From NCBI GenBank assembly GCA_021018815.1, contig JAITYX010000065.1:124001-188000 (forward strand): DNA of 64,000 nt. Reading direction: 5' to 3'. This document shows positions 44,661 through 56,316 of this stretch, piece after piece. Within the stretch, counting starts at the first letter, position 1; the number at the start of each line of letters is the position of its first letter. The notes beneath the pieces were generated by a model, which saw only the letters and a program-made list of their open reading frames with translations, was not told where the DNA came from and ran no database searches. Source of the DNA: Talinum fruticosum (Eukaryota > Streptophyta > Magnoliopsida > Caryophyllales > Talinaceae). Made by a program: the position numbers and the translations under genes.

Positions 44661-44665
44661 GCCTC
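44661..44665. repeat. Target-site duplication of the inverted composite, left copy
   Basis: GCCTC directly before the TGTAGACACC start at 44666. The partner at 53181-53185 is ACCTC (4 of 5 bases). Joining the two flanks rebuilds the X LTR sequence found uninterrupted at ~59990-60030. Confidence 0.75.
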
Positions 44666-46635
44666 TGTAGACACCAAAATAGTGTCGTCTTTTTCTATGT
44701 TTTTGTTTATTGATGTGATGATGAAATCTCAACTCCTGTTCTAGGATTTGGATCACGGACCGTTTTTGATTGGAGCGACGGAAGCCGATAAACCACAAAG
44801 AACCCCAACACCACATAAATAGCCTTTTGCCTTGGGTCGATCCAAAAATCCTCTTTTCTTTCGGACGATCCAAAACCGGGCCAAGCTTCCGGAGACAACA
44901 GAGTCCAATGCTGCGTACTAGGAAATTCCGGGCTCGGAATACCGCGTTTCACTTTATCCAATCGGACAAGGAGGTGAAGACCTCAAGACGACATTAGACA
45001 TTGCATTTCTTGATCACGCAAATCGAAGTGCTGTGTTTTGGCTCCAAGATAGTCCACCCGAGACTAGGAGCACGCATCCCACGTCAAAAATGAAACCCGC
45101 CAAAAATGGAAACTTTTCATAGGCTATTATGGCCGGTGCCTACCCCCTCCCCCAAATAGTAAGTGGAACGTTGCATTTTGCCACTGGAGACTCCCTTGGT
45201 AGCACGCTAGGGCACGAAACCCTAGGCATCCCACGATGGCTGGCACCCGCCATCCCGATTCTATCGAGTCTTATCTCTTCTATCCGGTTCAATCTTCACA
45301 ATATCTTGGCCCGATTTTCTGCTGTCGCTTCTAGATGGTCGACCGAGCTAACCCTAGGTCACTTCCTTGACCAAACCTCTCTCTATAAATAGAGAGCCTT
45401 GATTCCCACACGACTTCCCGCCTTAATCTCACGCTGCTAAAATCTGCTTAAGAGCTACTCGAATACCCTCTTTGGTATTCCGATCTTTTGGTCTCTTTTA
45501 GCCTATTCCCATTCTACTCTCTAATCTCACAACATCCGAACCTATAAACTCTATTAGTCACACATCCGCCTACCCACCTCTACAAAATACGCACAAAAAG
45601 CCCCTTTAATTCGCCACTATCACATTAAGAGGTCCGGATCCGAGATCTAGATCAATAGGTGGGACAACGTGAGGGCACAGATCCAGTTTCACAACGGTTT
45701 ATTTTATTTTATTCTTTCTTTATTGCTTTACGTATTGTGGACAAATGATGTATTGCTTTTAATTCCTCCCCGCCTGATGTCGTCTTTTAGATTTCTTGCT
45801 TTGTTTTCCTTTTTCTCTTTTCTTTCACTTTTGCCTTTTGTTTACGCTTTTACCGCTTTCTTTATCGCATTCTTTTACTATGTTTGGTTGCTTTAATTTC
45901 TCTTAGTATGTTGTTGTTTGCTTGCTTTTGTTACATTATTTTAATTTACTACTCGAACTAGTAATTGTCGTCTTCGGATGGGCGGAACAGAAGGGTTTTC
46001 CCTACGCTTCGTACCCTCGCCCCTAAATTTGATTCTCGGTTCAAAGACCGATGGAGTCATTGTTAGCCTCTTTTAGTCTTAGTTTTCCTATACTAAGATT
46101 AGAAGAGTAAATTTTACTTTTGTTTTTGTTAGTTTTTCTTTCCTAAAGCTTACTGGCGACTCCCTTTTCATTTATTTCTATTCACATTTGCTTCCTGGTT
46201 ATTTTTTGACTAAACGAGTGAAAAATAGGATCTGGATCTCGCCCATCCGGGCGGAGGCCGAGGCCGATCTCATCGGCCATGGCCTCTAGCCAGCGAAGGC
46301 CAACACTCGTATGGTCGGTAGATAGGCTCTGTCCAAACCGATGTTTTCACACCGGTTTGGCCCTAGAGCATCACGGCAGAAACGAAACCCTAATTTCTAT
46401 TTTCGGTTAAGAAAAAGCATCCCGGGAATTTTGAAAATAATTGTCAAAATAAAATGGTTCAACTTTGCTTAGTTCGCTTTAAATTAGATTTGATAAAACT
46501 CCGAAATATTAATAAAAGGTTCATCCCTACATTCGAAAATCGACTTTCTAAAACCATCTTCAAAATCAATCTTTAAAAAGAGATCCGATATAAGTGGGGA
46601 AGCTCGGCGGGCCCCGGTCGACCGTGGTTCCTACA
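44666..46635 (+). repeat. Left LTR of the inverted composite, plus strand
   Basis: 1970 bp, TGTAGACACC...GGTTCCTACA, with TATA box at 45383-45392. Related to 8770-10749 and, more closely, to the complement of 51156-53180. Confidence 0.9.
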
Positions 46636-46636
46636 A

Positions 46637-46654
46637 TGGTGACTCAACTAGGGA
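46637..46654 (+). other. Primer-binding site, left arm
   Basis: TGGTGACTCAACTAGGGA, one base after the LTR end. A mutated form of the Arg-type site in the relatives. Confidence 0.75.
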
Positions 46655-47870
46655 TAAATCATTTACTAAGAGGGCGAAACTTGAAAATTTGAGTAGTAAG
46701 TTTTAATGATGTGCTTGCATTAGGCATCCTACATTTAGTAACCTTTGAACTAGTTTAAATACTATTTTGGACCACTAGGAAAACTTTATTGTACCCCCTA
46801 TTTACCCTTTCTAGAGAGAGGCTCCCACTGGTTCCTTTAGGCGGGCCCAACTAGGCTTGATTGCCCGAGGAAACAGTACCTCCTCTCTCGTAGCACGCAC
46901 TGTTAGGCTAAACCCTTTGGTTCATCGAGAGGCACCGAGAATTCTGGTTGGTATCCTTATCCGTGCAACCCATGGGGGACCAAATTCTCGGACTACGTGT
47001 CACCATGTATCCAACCTTTTGAACTCTTTGGCCATAGAATTTCTTACCTATTAGGTGGTCCCTTCTACATTTACATGCTTGAATGAGTGTGTGTGTTTTA
47101 TATTTAATCTTCTACTTGTGAGACTTTAGGAATAGGTGAAGAGGGTTGAATAATCCTTGCATGGGTGCAAAAATAAAATAAAAATAAAACTTTTGAGTCG
47201 GTCTAATTATGTGCATTCTAGCCAAAAGTCCAAAATTACATTCCCCTTTTAGGTCGGTCCATTCATTCCATATTTACATTAGCTAAATCAAAAATCCTCT
47301 CTCTTAAGGTTGGTCCAGTCATATTATTTTTGCATTAGCAAAATAAATTTTATCTCGAATAGGTGAGTCTAAATTTTGCATTTCATTTTTGTATTAGCAC
47401 AAATAAATTTCATCTCAATTAAGGTGAATCTGCATTTCATTTGCATTACCCAAAAAACTTTATCTCAATTAGGGTGAGTCCATATTTGCATTTCTTTTTG
47501 CATTTAGCCGAGGTCAAAATCATCTCAAAGTAGGTGAGTCCATTTCATTTTGTATTACCCCAATTTAAATTTCATCCCAATTAGGGTGCATCCATTTCAT
47601 TTTGCATTATCCTAATTTAAATTTCATCCCAGTTAGGGTGAGTTCATTCATTTTGCATTAGCCAAATTCAAATTTCATCTCAAAATAGGTCAATCCAATG
47701 TTGCATGTCATCTTACATTAGCCAAATTAAAATTCATCTCTAATTAGGAGAGTCTTTCATTTGTATTAGCCAAATAAAATTCATCTCAAATTAGGTGAGT
47801 CTCGTTTTGCATTTTCTTTTCTCATTTAGCCAAAACAAATTCATCTTCCATTAGGAATAACCATACAATG
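46655..47870 (+). repeat. Leader of the left arm with tandem repeats
   Basis: Similar to 10770-11700 and, inverted, to ~49200-51130. From 47240 the units are built on AATTTCATCTCAATTAGGGTGAGTCC and CATTTTGCATTAGCC. The match to the right arm stops near ATTAGGAATAA (47850-47865). No ORF. Confidence 0.82.
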
Positions 47871-47889
47871 GATATGCAAAAAGGAAAAT

Positions 47890-48786
47890 GGACTAAGAAC
47901 AACTATGAAAGGGAAATGCGCTCTTTATTGGTATCCTTGATGAGTAGTGGGCTCATTGGATGGCCTTCTAATCGGATGAAGCTTCTTCTTCTTCTATGAG
48001 CATGCCAAGTATCTCCAATTGTTTTGAAGTCCATGATAGGCAAGAACTTCAGGTGCTCATGGAAGACAGGCTGGAGGTTCTTGATGATGATTTTAACCTC
48101 ATCCTTCTCAGCTGGTCGATTAGTCATGTGGGCGGCTATCGCCCTCCAACGAGTAAGGAAGTCGGTGAAGCCTTTATCATCTCCTTGCTTGATCAATTCT
48201 AGATCCCGAAGAGTGACTAGTAGATCAGTATTGTAGGAGTATTGATGTAGAAACTCCTTGTACGGATCCTTCTAGTTAGTGACCCTGCGTGGGTCGATAG
48301 TATTGTACCACTTCATGACATCCGTGTCAAACGTCCATGGAAAGATGACACGGTAAGTGTCTTCCAGTACATTCTTCAAAGTCATTGCCCCCTACAAAGT
48401 TTCTCTCACGTGATGGGGAGGGTTCTCGGCTCCATGAAACTTGATGTTAGGCCTGGTAAACTTAGGGGGTAGCTTGCCTTTAGGGATTGAAATGAATCCC
48501 TTGGCCGGGTAGCGGTGGTTAAACATCGAGGACTCCCATAACATCTTCTCTATCCGATCTATTCTTGGATCGGATTGAGGCCTGGGTTGAGGTTCGGGGG
48601 GATCCTTCTCCTTCTCTTTCTTTCCCTTTAAACTTTGATTTCCTCTCTAATTCTTTGCGTACGAGACTAAAGGATTCAGATATCAACTCGATCTTCTTAT
48701 CATGAGTATCAAGCTTAGCCTCTGGTTGTGTAACGAGACTCCTTGAATAGGGTCATGATGGGAGTTTGCTCCGGCTAGTTGGCCAT
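47890..48786 (-). pseudogene. gag N-terminal part in the right arm, degenerate and cut
   Basis: Minus strand from ATG 48786 (MAN, then a stop). After several stops, RPNIKFHGAENPPHHVR-like and WYNTIDPRRVTN-like segments appear (~48450-48270). 48196-47903 is open: DKGFTDFLTRWRAIAAHM, EKDEVKIIIKNL and HEHLKFLPIMDFKTIG, which parallels 12780-12930 of element A. The gag is cut near 47890, right at the join to the left-arm leader. The end sequence GGGAAATGCGCTCTTTATTGG parallels the gag end of X at ~55447. Confidence 0.75.
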
Positions 48787-51135
48787 TTTTGGTGGAGGAT
48801 TGTGTTTAGACCTTGGGCGACGCACCGGTGTTACTAGTAAAGAAGGATGTATTGGTGTGGTACATGCTAATGTGGGACGTCTCGGTGTTAACCGTGTCGG
48901 TGTTGAAGTAGATTTCTTACTTCCTTGACGCTTCGTGCTCGGATTCCCGACTTGCATAGGATTTCCTATCCTGTATCCCTAAAGAGTACGCTCGAGATTG
49001 GCCCATGGAAAAAACCTTCTAGGGGAGATAGGGCTTAAGTGCTTGACCCGAGGAACGACCGATCCTAAGAGAAAAGAAAATGATATGCTCTTTTATTTGG
49101 ATGCGGATAAGGGGATGCAAATCAAATAGAATGGAATGCAATAATGCGTATGATTTAATCCGGGATGATTTTATGATTTGGCTAGTGTATAACTGAAATG
49201 CATAGATGATTATTCCTAATGGAAGATGAATTTATTTTGGCTAAATGAGAAAAGAAAATGCAAAACAGACTCACCTAATTTGAGATGAATTTTATTTTGG
49301 CTAATGCAAATGAAAGACTCTCCTAAGTACGGATGAATTTTAATTTGGCTAATGCAAGATGACATGCAAGATTGGACTGACCTATTCCGAGATGAAATTT
49401 GAATTGGGCTAATGCAAAATGAATGAACTCACCCTAACTCGGATGAAATTTAAATTAGGATAATGCAAAATGAAATAGACGCACCCTAATTGGGATGAAA
49501 TTTAAATTGGCTAATGCAAAATGAAATGGACTCACCCTAATTGGGATGAAATTTAAATTGGCTAATGCAAAATGAAATGGAAGATTGGACTCACTTACTT
49601 TGAGATCATTTTGACTTCGGCTAAATGCAAAAAGAAATGCAAATATGGACTCACCTTAATTGAGATGAAGTTTATTTGGGCTAATGCAAATGAAATGCAC
49701 ACTCACCTTAATTGAGATGAAATTTATTTTGGCTATTGTAAAAATAAAATGCAAAATTTGGACTCACCTAGTTGAGATGAAATTTATTTTGGCTAATGCA
49801 AAAATAATATGAATGGACAAACCTTTAGAGAGATGATTTTTAATTTAGCTAATGCAAATATGGAATGAATGGACCGACCTAAAAGGGGAATGTAAGTTTG
49901 GACTTTTGGCTAGAATGCACATAATTAGACTTACTCAAAAAGTTTTATTTTTATTTTATTTTTTCACCCATGCAAGGATTATTCAGCACTCCTCGCCTAT
50001 TCCTAAAGTCTCACAAGTAGAAGATTAAATTTAAAACGCACACACTCATTCAAAGATGCAAATGCAGAAGGGACCACCTAATAGTCAAGAAATTCTATGG
50101 CCAAAGAGTTCAAAAGGTTGGATACATGATGACATGTAATTTGAGAATTTGGTCCCCCATGGGTTGCACGAATAAAGATACCAACCAGAATTCTCGGTGC
50201 CTCTCGGTGAACCAAAGGGTTTAGCCCAAGAGTGCATGCTACGAGGGAGGACGTATCGTTTCCTCGGGCAATCAAGCCTAGTTGGGCCCGCCTCAAGGAA
50301 CCAAGTGGGAGCCTCTCTCTAGAAAGGGTAAATAGGGGGTACAATAAAATTTTCCTAGTGGTCCAAAATAGTATTTAAACTAGTTCAAAGGTTGCTAAAT
50401 GCAGGTGTAAACACAAATTTCGAGTCTAAAATAAATAAAGACAGGAAATTAGGAAACAAATATAATTTGTATTGATTTTTGTTTAATGGGTACAATCTCC
50501 GTATTGAATACAATAAATGTAATCCTCCGATTCGATCTCCTTGTAACTAGAACGATTCGAGGGCTTCGTAGCTTGATCTCGAACGTTGATGAAGAGTCGG
50601 ATGATGAACCCCGAATGGTTCTTGATCCGGATGTATTGAGAGTCTTAAATCTGAATCGTTGACTCGATTTCTGAACGGTTGCGGACTTTGATCCTTGACG
50701 CTTAGTAGCTGGATGACATTTGTAGTCCGAGCTCTGGATTTTGTAGATGCTAAATGTGTGTAAAAAATAAGGAAATGACCTCTATTTATATCTTTTTGGA
50801 GCTAGAGTTTGACTTAGGTTTTGGGATCGGGCCCATAATTTAGTAATTATTTCTTAAAAGAAATATTTACTATTTACTACATCATCAACGACACATGGCA
50901 CCTTTTAATTGGCCCGAATTTGATTTCTTTTTATTTTAATTTTAAAGGCTTTCCAAGGCCAATTTTTACACGTGGCAATTTGCAATAGGTGGAATAAAAA
51001 TAATTAATTTTCCACGTGGCGACATATAGTTAGCTAACAAATTTTTGCCTCCTACAGACAGGATTCCTAATGCAAGCACATCATTAAAACTCACTACTCA
51101 AATTTTCAAGTTTCGCCCTCTTAATAAATGATTTA
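48787..51135 (-). repeat. Leader of the right arm with tandem repeats
   Basis: Complement of the left-arm leader. Tandem units ATGAAATTTAAATTGGCTAATGCAAAATGAAATGGACTC... run from ~49190 to ~49900, more regular than in the other copies (two adjacent near-identical 54-bp units at ~49493-49600). 50410-51060 holds an extra ~650-bp stretch not seen in the left arm, of unknown origin. The short ORF at 48957-48775 is part of the pre-gag region. Confidence 0.78.
50405..51060. other. Extra segment in the right-arm leader
   Basis: It starts GGTGTAAACACAAATTTCGAG and ends near TTTTTGCCTCCTACAGACAGG. It interrupts the leader homology between 50400 (GGTTGCTAAATGCA) and 51061 (ATTCCTAATGCAAGCACATC), the matching left-arm sequence around 46720-46750 being continuous. 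It contains a TTTATATC-like stretch at ~50783 (TCTATTTATATC). Likely another, older insertion with TGTAAACAC/GCCTCCTACA-like ends resembling a small LTR-type unit on either strand. No ORF. Confidence 0.45.
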
Positions 51136-51153
51136 TCCTCAGCGGAGTCGCCA
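51136..51153 (-). other. Primer-binding site, right arm
   Basis: Minus strand TGGCGACTCCGCTGAGGA, two bases from the LTR end. Confidence 0.8.
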
Positions 51154-51155
51154 CT

Positions 51156-53180
51156 CGTAGGAACCACGGCCGGCCGGGGCCCGCCGAACTTCCCCATGTG
51201 TGTCGGATCTCTTTTTAAAGATTGATTTTGAAGATGGTTTTAGAAAGTCGATTTTGAAATATGGGGATGAACCTTTTATTAAGATTTTTGCATTTTATTA
51301 AATCTAATTTGAAGCAAATTAAGCAAAGTTGAATGGCGGTTTTATTGACCATTTTATTTTGACAATTATTTTCAGAATTCTCGGGATGTTATTTCTTAAC
51401 CGAAAAATAGGAATTAGGGTTTCGTTTCGCCGTGAGGCTCTAGGGCCAAACCGGTGTGAAAATACCGGCTTGGACTCGAGCCCGCCTATCGACCACACGA
51501 TGCAAGCGGCGGCTTGCACCTACCGGTGACCAGTGCTCGGCCAGAGGCCACGGCCGATGAGATCGGCCTCGGCCTCTGCCCTGGCTGGGCGGATCCAAAT
51601 CCTGTTTCTCACTATTCGGTCAAAAAATAGATAGGAAGTAAATTTAAATAGAAATAAATGAAAAGGGAGTCGCCAGTAAGTTTTTAGGAAAAAAAAACTA
51701 ACAAAAGCAAAAGTAAAATTTGCTCTTCTAATCTTAGTATGGGAAAACTAAGACTAAAAGAGGCTAAAAATAACTCCATCGGTCTTTTAACCGAGAATCG
51801 GATATGGGGCGAGGGTACGAAATGTAGGGAAAACCCTTCCGTTCGCTCCGTCTAAAGACGCTCATTACTAGTTCGAGTAGTGAATTAAAATATGGTAACA
51901 AAAGCAAGAAAACAACAACATGCTAAGGGAAATTAAAGCAACCAAACAAAGTAAAAGAAAGCGATAAAGAAAGTGGTAAAAGAAGAAACGAAAAGCGAAA
52001 GCGAAAGAAAAGCGAAAAAGGAAAAGAAAGCTAGAAATCTAAAAGATGACATCGGGTGGGGAGGAATTAAAAGCGATACATCATTTGTCCACAATATGAA
52101 AAGTAATAAAGAAAACATATAATAAAATAAACCGTTGTGAAAACTGGATCTGTGCCCTCAAGTTGTCCCACCTGTTGATCCGGATCTCGGATCTAGACCT
52201 CTTGATGCAACGGTGGCAAATTGAAGGGGCTTTTTGTGAGTATTTGTAGAGATGGGTAGGCGGATGTGTGACTAATGAAGTTTATGGGTTCATATGTGGT
52301 GAGATTGGAGAGTAGAATGGGAATAGGCTGAAAAGAGACCAAGAGATCGGAATACCAAAGAGGGTATTTAGTAGCTCTTAGGCATATTTCAGCAGACGTG
52401 AGGTTAAGGCAGGAAGCCAGTGTGGGAATGAGAGTCAAGGCTCTCTATTTATAGGGAGAGGTTAGGTCAAAGAAGTGACCTAGGGCCATCCGAAGCAAGC
52501 AGTGAACATTGGGCCAAGATATTGTGAAGATTGAAATAGATACAAGAGATAAGACTCGATAGAACCGGGATGGCGGGCACCAGCCATCAAGGGATGCCTA
52601 GGGTTTCGTGCCCCGATGTGCTTCCGGGGAGTTTCCGGGGCAAAATGTAGCGTTCCACTTACTATTTTGGGATGGCAAGTGTCAACCATAGTAACTTTCC
52701 AAAAATAGAAAGTTTTCATTTTTGCGAGTTTTTATTTTTGGCAAGTTTCATTTTTATGCTTGAATGCTTGCTCCTACTCTCGGGTGTACTTGTCTTCGAG
52801 CCAAAACACAAAGCACTTTGATACTCGTGATCATGAAATGCAATGTCTAACGTCGTCTTCGTGTCTTCACCTCCTTGTCCGATTGGATAAAGTGAAACAT
52901 GGTATTCGAGCCCGGAATTTCCCGGTACACGGCATTGGACTCTGTTGTCTTCGGAGGCTTGGCCCGGCTTTGGATCCTCCGAAAGAAAAGGGGGTTTTTT
53001 AATCAACCCAAGGCAAAAGGCTATTTATTTGGTGCTAGGGGTTCTTTGTGGTTTACTCGGCTTCTATCGTACCAATCAAACACAAGTGTGTAATCCAAAA
53101 CCTCAAATAGGACTCGGGATTTCATCATCGGGCCAATAAACAGTAAAAATATAAAAGGACGACACTTTTTGGTGTCTATA
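51156..53180 (-). repeat. Right LTR of the inverted composite, minus strand
   Basis: 2025 bp. Complement starts TATAGACACC (mutated TGTAGACACC) at 53180 and ends at 51156. TATA box at 52454-52445. By eye, clearly similar to 44666-46635 throughout, with scattered substitutions and small indels. Confidence 0.9.
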
Positions 53181-53185
53181 ACCTC
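53181..53185. repeat. Target-site duplication of the inverted composite, right copy
   Basis: ACCTC; partner of GCCTC at 44661-44665. Confidence 0.75.
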
Positions 53186-53536
53186 ACTTGGCTGTTGAAT
53201 GTAAAATGAAACGTGGAGTTTTTGCGCAATATGGAGGAAATTGACGCCAGTTTGAGTAGCTTTCATTTTCAAAAATTTCTATTTTGGCGGGTTTCTATTT
53301 TTGCACGAGTTTGGGTTTTCTCGGTTGGGAGCCGAACCGGGCTTGGTTCATCCAAAAGAAAATAGGTTTGTTAGTCAGCCCAAGCAAAAAGCCGACTTTT
53401 GTGGTGCTAATGGGTTTGTGGTAATTTACCGGATTTCGTCGCTCCGATCATGATTCGAGTTCACAAACAGGATTATGGTTTCATTACCAGGCCAAAAAAA
53501 TAAAAGAGAAAGGGATGACACTTTTAGGTGTCTACA
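53186..53536 (-). repeat. 3' LTR of element X, outer part (U3 start)
   Basis: Minus strand TGTAGACACCTAAAAGTGTCATCC from 53536. Parallels 60412-60020, including the CTTGGGCTGACTAACAAACC and CATTTTACATTCAACAGCCAAG segments. It breaks at the composite and continues at 44660. Confidence 0.9.
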
Positions 53537-55440
53537 GTTAGCCCCATTTTGATTGAGTTTGAAAGACAAAGGTCAAAGTAGACACTAAAGGGTACTAACT
53601 TGTGGCTTCGGATGCCAATTTGAATCAATACGTTTAGAATTAGTTGTCTCTTAACTTGAACTCTAACAAGGGACCCTAGACTTGACTAAAGGAGTCCGAT
53701 TTCCGAGTGGGTGATTCCCGAACTTGGCTAATTAAAGTCTTGAAGCTCGAATTGGTGTGCCTAAACTTGACCATGTGCTTAGTCCGAAGTTTGGCGGGAA
53801 GCTTGAACTTGACTCAAGTAGTAAAATCGAAGTCCAGTGGAGGTGCCCGAACTTGGCCACTCCTTGGATGTGAAGTTCAGCGGTGTATCCCGAGCTTGGC
53901 TTGATTATCATCCTGAAGCTCGGATGAGGGGTCTAAACTTGACCTTTTCTTGGTCTAAAGCTTGGCTAAAACTTTCTACACACAGCTTTGTTAGTTAATA
54001 ATCGAATATAAATAAATTCAAGTGTTAGCTGAAAATGATTTGTAACCATATCACATTTCAAATGTGCTTCCTTGACTTAGCCATGGAGAGGTCTTGAAGT
54101 CTTGGCATGCTGTCTCGAACTTTGATCGTTGTTGGGCTTGGAACTCAATGGAGGGATGTCTCGAACCTTGACTAATGTTGAGTCCGAAGCTCAACGGAGA
54201 TGTTTGAACCTTGACTCGTTGTTGGGCTCGAAGCACAATGGAGACATCTTAACCTTAACAGAGATGTTTGAACATTGACCATTGTTGGGCTCGCAGCTCA
54301 ATGGAGATGTCCGAACCTTAACCGCTATTGAGCGTGAAGCTTAATGAGGGTGTCCGAACCTTTACCGTTGTTGGGTCCGAAGCTCGATAGGGATGTCTCG
54401 AACCTTGATCGCTTCGGGTCTAAGACTCGACTAGTTGTGTGAACTTGGTTCGTTGTCGGGCCCGAAGTTCAACGGGGTGTCATAACCTTGACCTCTCTTG
54501 GGCTTGAAGCTCGACTAGTTGTCTAAACTCTTACCACCATTGGGTCTAAAGCTCGATGGGGATGTCTTAACCTTGATCGCTCCTGCGTCCGAGACTTGAT
54601 GTCTATCCACTTTCGTCGGAATAGGAACACATACTTATCTTCAGAAAATTTTCCTAAACTTGGTCGTTGGATGACCTGAAATCTAGGGAATGGCCTACTT
54701 GAAATCCGATGTTTGGCGGGGTTATGTGCCTATTCTAATTTCGAGCTTTTAAACTATGTGCTAATAGGCTAATAGCTCATCTCGTTTAGATGATAGAAGA
54801 TTGGTACCTCTTCCTAAGTATTCTTGGAGTTGTTGTGTAATCCTTTCGATCATGAGCCCCCACGTTCTTCTTTGGTGCTTGTGTCTAGTTCTTCTTGAAT
54901 GTTGGATACTTGGCTAGCTTTGATGGAATCTCTTTGAAGATGGTGATGTTGGTGACCTTCTTGATGCTCGACTTGATGAATGTTGCTTGCATTAAATAAT
55001 CTTTTATAAGGTGCTTTATTATTAACTTTTATATTTTTAGGATTTTAACTCACGCAAATGAGATGAATACAAGACTCTATTATAAGAACAAATGCATTCT
55101 TTTATTAAGATGAAATTGCACTTTAGCCCCCACTCCCTAAGTAAAGCACAATGAAAAACGAACCGCTTGAACTGCAATGTATCGGTGATGGAGGTTTAGT
55201 GTCGGATCGTAACGACATGTTTCCCGATGATTCGATGCCTTTTCCTTATGGGTTTCTATTCGTTTGGGTATGGTAAAAAATGGCTTCAATTTTAGAAATG
55301 GGAATTGGGATCAAGATTAGGATTGGGGCCGAATCTCATGGGATTCCTACGATCCGCTATAACGAAAATCAAGCCTTCGTAGTTCAAAAAGAAATAGTGA
55401 TTTGGGTTTTTTAGAAAATAGGAAAAGGAAATAGATCTAA
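53537..55440 (-). other. 3' region of element X with ~44-bp tandem repeats
   Basis: Directly before the 3' LTR (minus strand) is a purine tract, CAAAATGGGGCTAAC, as in element A. From ~54110 to ~54605 there are about eleven degenerate tandem units of ~43-44 bp (plus-strand core: AACCTTGACCGTTGTTGGG, TCCGAAGCTCAATGG, GGATGTC), fading into looser copies back to ~53690. The rest (54620-55440) has no recognisable ORF. No pol domain is present. Confidence 0.75.
54110..54605 (-). repeat. Tandem repeat, ~44-bp unit
   Basis: Units share TTGGGCTCGAAGCTCAATGG and GATGTC(T/C)GAACCTTGA with 10-25% variation and occasional insertions (e.g. a GACTAGTTGT variant at ~54435 and ~54515). Confidence 0.8.
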
Positions 55441-56316
55441 AAGGGAAATGCACACTTTATTAGCATTCTTCATTAGTGATGGGCTCATTGGATGATCTTC
55501 TAGCTTGTTGAAGCTTTTGTGGATGCCTACTCCTCTTCTATAAGCATGTCATCTCTCGAGTGTTTTGAAGTCCATGAAAGGCGGAACTTCAAGTGCCGAT
55601 GATAGACAAGTTTTAGGTTTTTGATGATTAATCTAACATGATCCTTTCCGGAGGGTCGATTAGCCATGTGGGCAGCTTTTGCCCTCCAACGAGTGAGGAA
55701 GTCGGTGAAGTTCTCGTTTATCTCCCTACTTGATCAACTCTAGGTCTCGAAGAGTGACTCGGTAGATCAGTATTGTAGGAGTATTGATGTAAGAACTCTC
55801 TACAAAGATCTTGCCGGTTTGTGGCCTTTCGTGCAACATTATACCACTTCATGATGTCTTAGTCAAACGTCCATAGGAAGATGACATGGTACGTGTCTTC
55901 CGGTATATTGTTTAGGGTCATTGCCCCTACAAAGTTCCTTACGTGGTGGTAAGGGTTTTCAGTCCCACGTAACTTGATGTCGGGCATACTCGAATTTTGG
56001 GGGCAATTTGCCTTTAGGGAATGAAGTGAATCCCTAGGCTAGATAGTAATCATTGAACATAGAAGAGTCACTCAACAACTTCTCTATTCGATTTATTCGT
56101 GGATTAGATTGAGGCTTGGGCTATGGCCGAGGTTGAGATTCTTATTCTTTTTCTTTCCCTTTGGACTTTGGTTTTTCTCTAGCTCTTTGAGTATAAGGTC
56201 AAGGATTTCCGCCATTGACTCGATCTTTTATCCCGGGCCTCAATCTTAACTTATATATTTACAGCAGACTCCTTGAATAAGGTCGTGATGGAGGTTTGCT
56301 CTATCTTGTTGGCCAT
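55441..56316 (-). pseudogene. gag of element X, degenerate and cut
   Basis: Minus strand from ATG 56316 (MANKIEQTSITTLFKESA, then a stop). Broken frames continue with a PKFEYARHQVTWD-like stretch (~56000-55960) and FLTRWRAKAAHMANRPSGKDHV, LIIKNLK, HLKFRLSWTSKHS (~55710-55560), matching gag of A and of the right arm of the composite. It ends near 55447 (AAGTGTGCATTTCCC on the minus strand) and joins the 3' region with no pol. Confidence 0.72.

Larger units (their letters stand above)
44666..53180. mobile_element. Tat-lineage composite with inverted LTRs, 8.5 kb
   Basis: Left arm, plus strand: LTR 44666-46635, primer site, leader to ~47870. Right arm, minus strand: LTR 53180-51156, primer site, leader to ~48960, start of gag to ~47890. 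The arms are reverse complements over LTR and leader, so the outer ends are both LTR U3 starts (TGTAGACACC and its complement, the right one mutated to TATAGACACC). A near-perfect 5-bp duplication flanks the whole unit, inside the 3' LTR of X. This is not the arrangement of a normal LTR element, whose LTRs are direct. Confidence 0.8.

Noticed and set aside
47240..49900. Regularly spaced repeats that might suggest a CRISPR array
   Set aside because: The spacing is irregular, units differ, the 'spacers' are also repeated, there are no cas genes, and the sequence is a plant retrotransposon leader.
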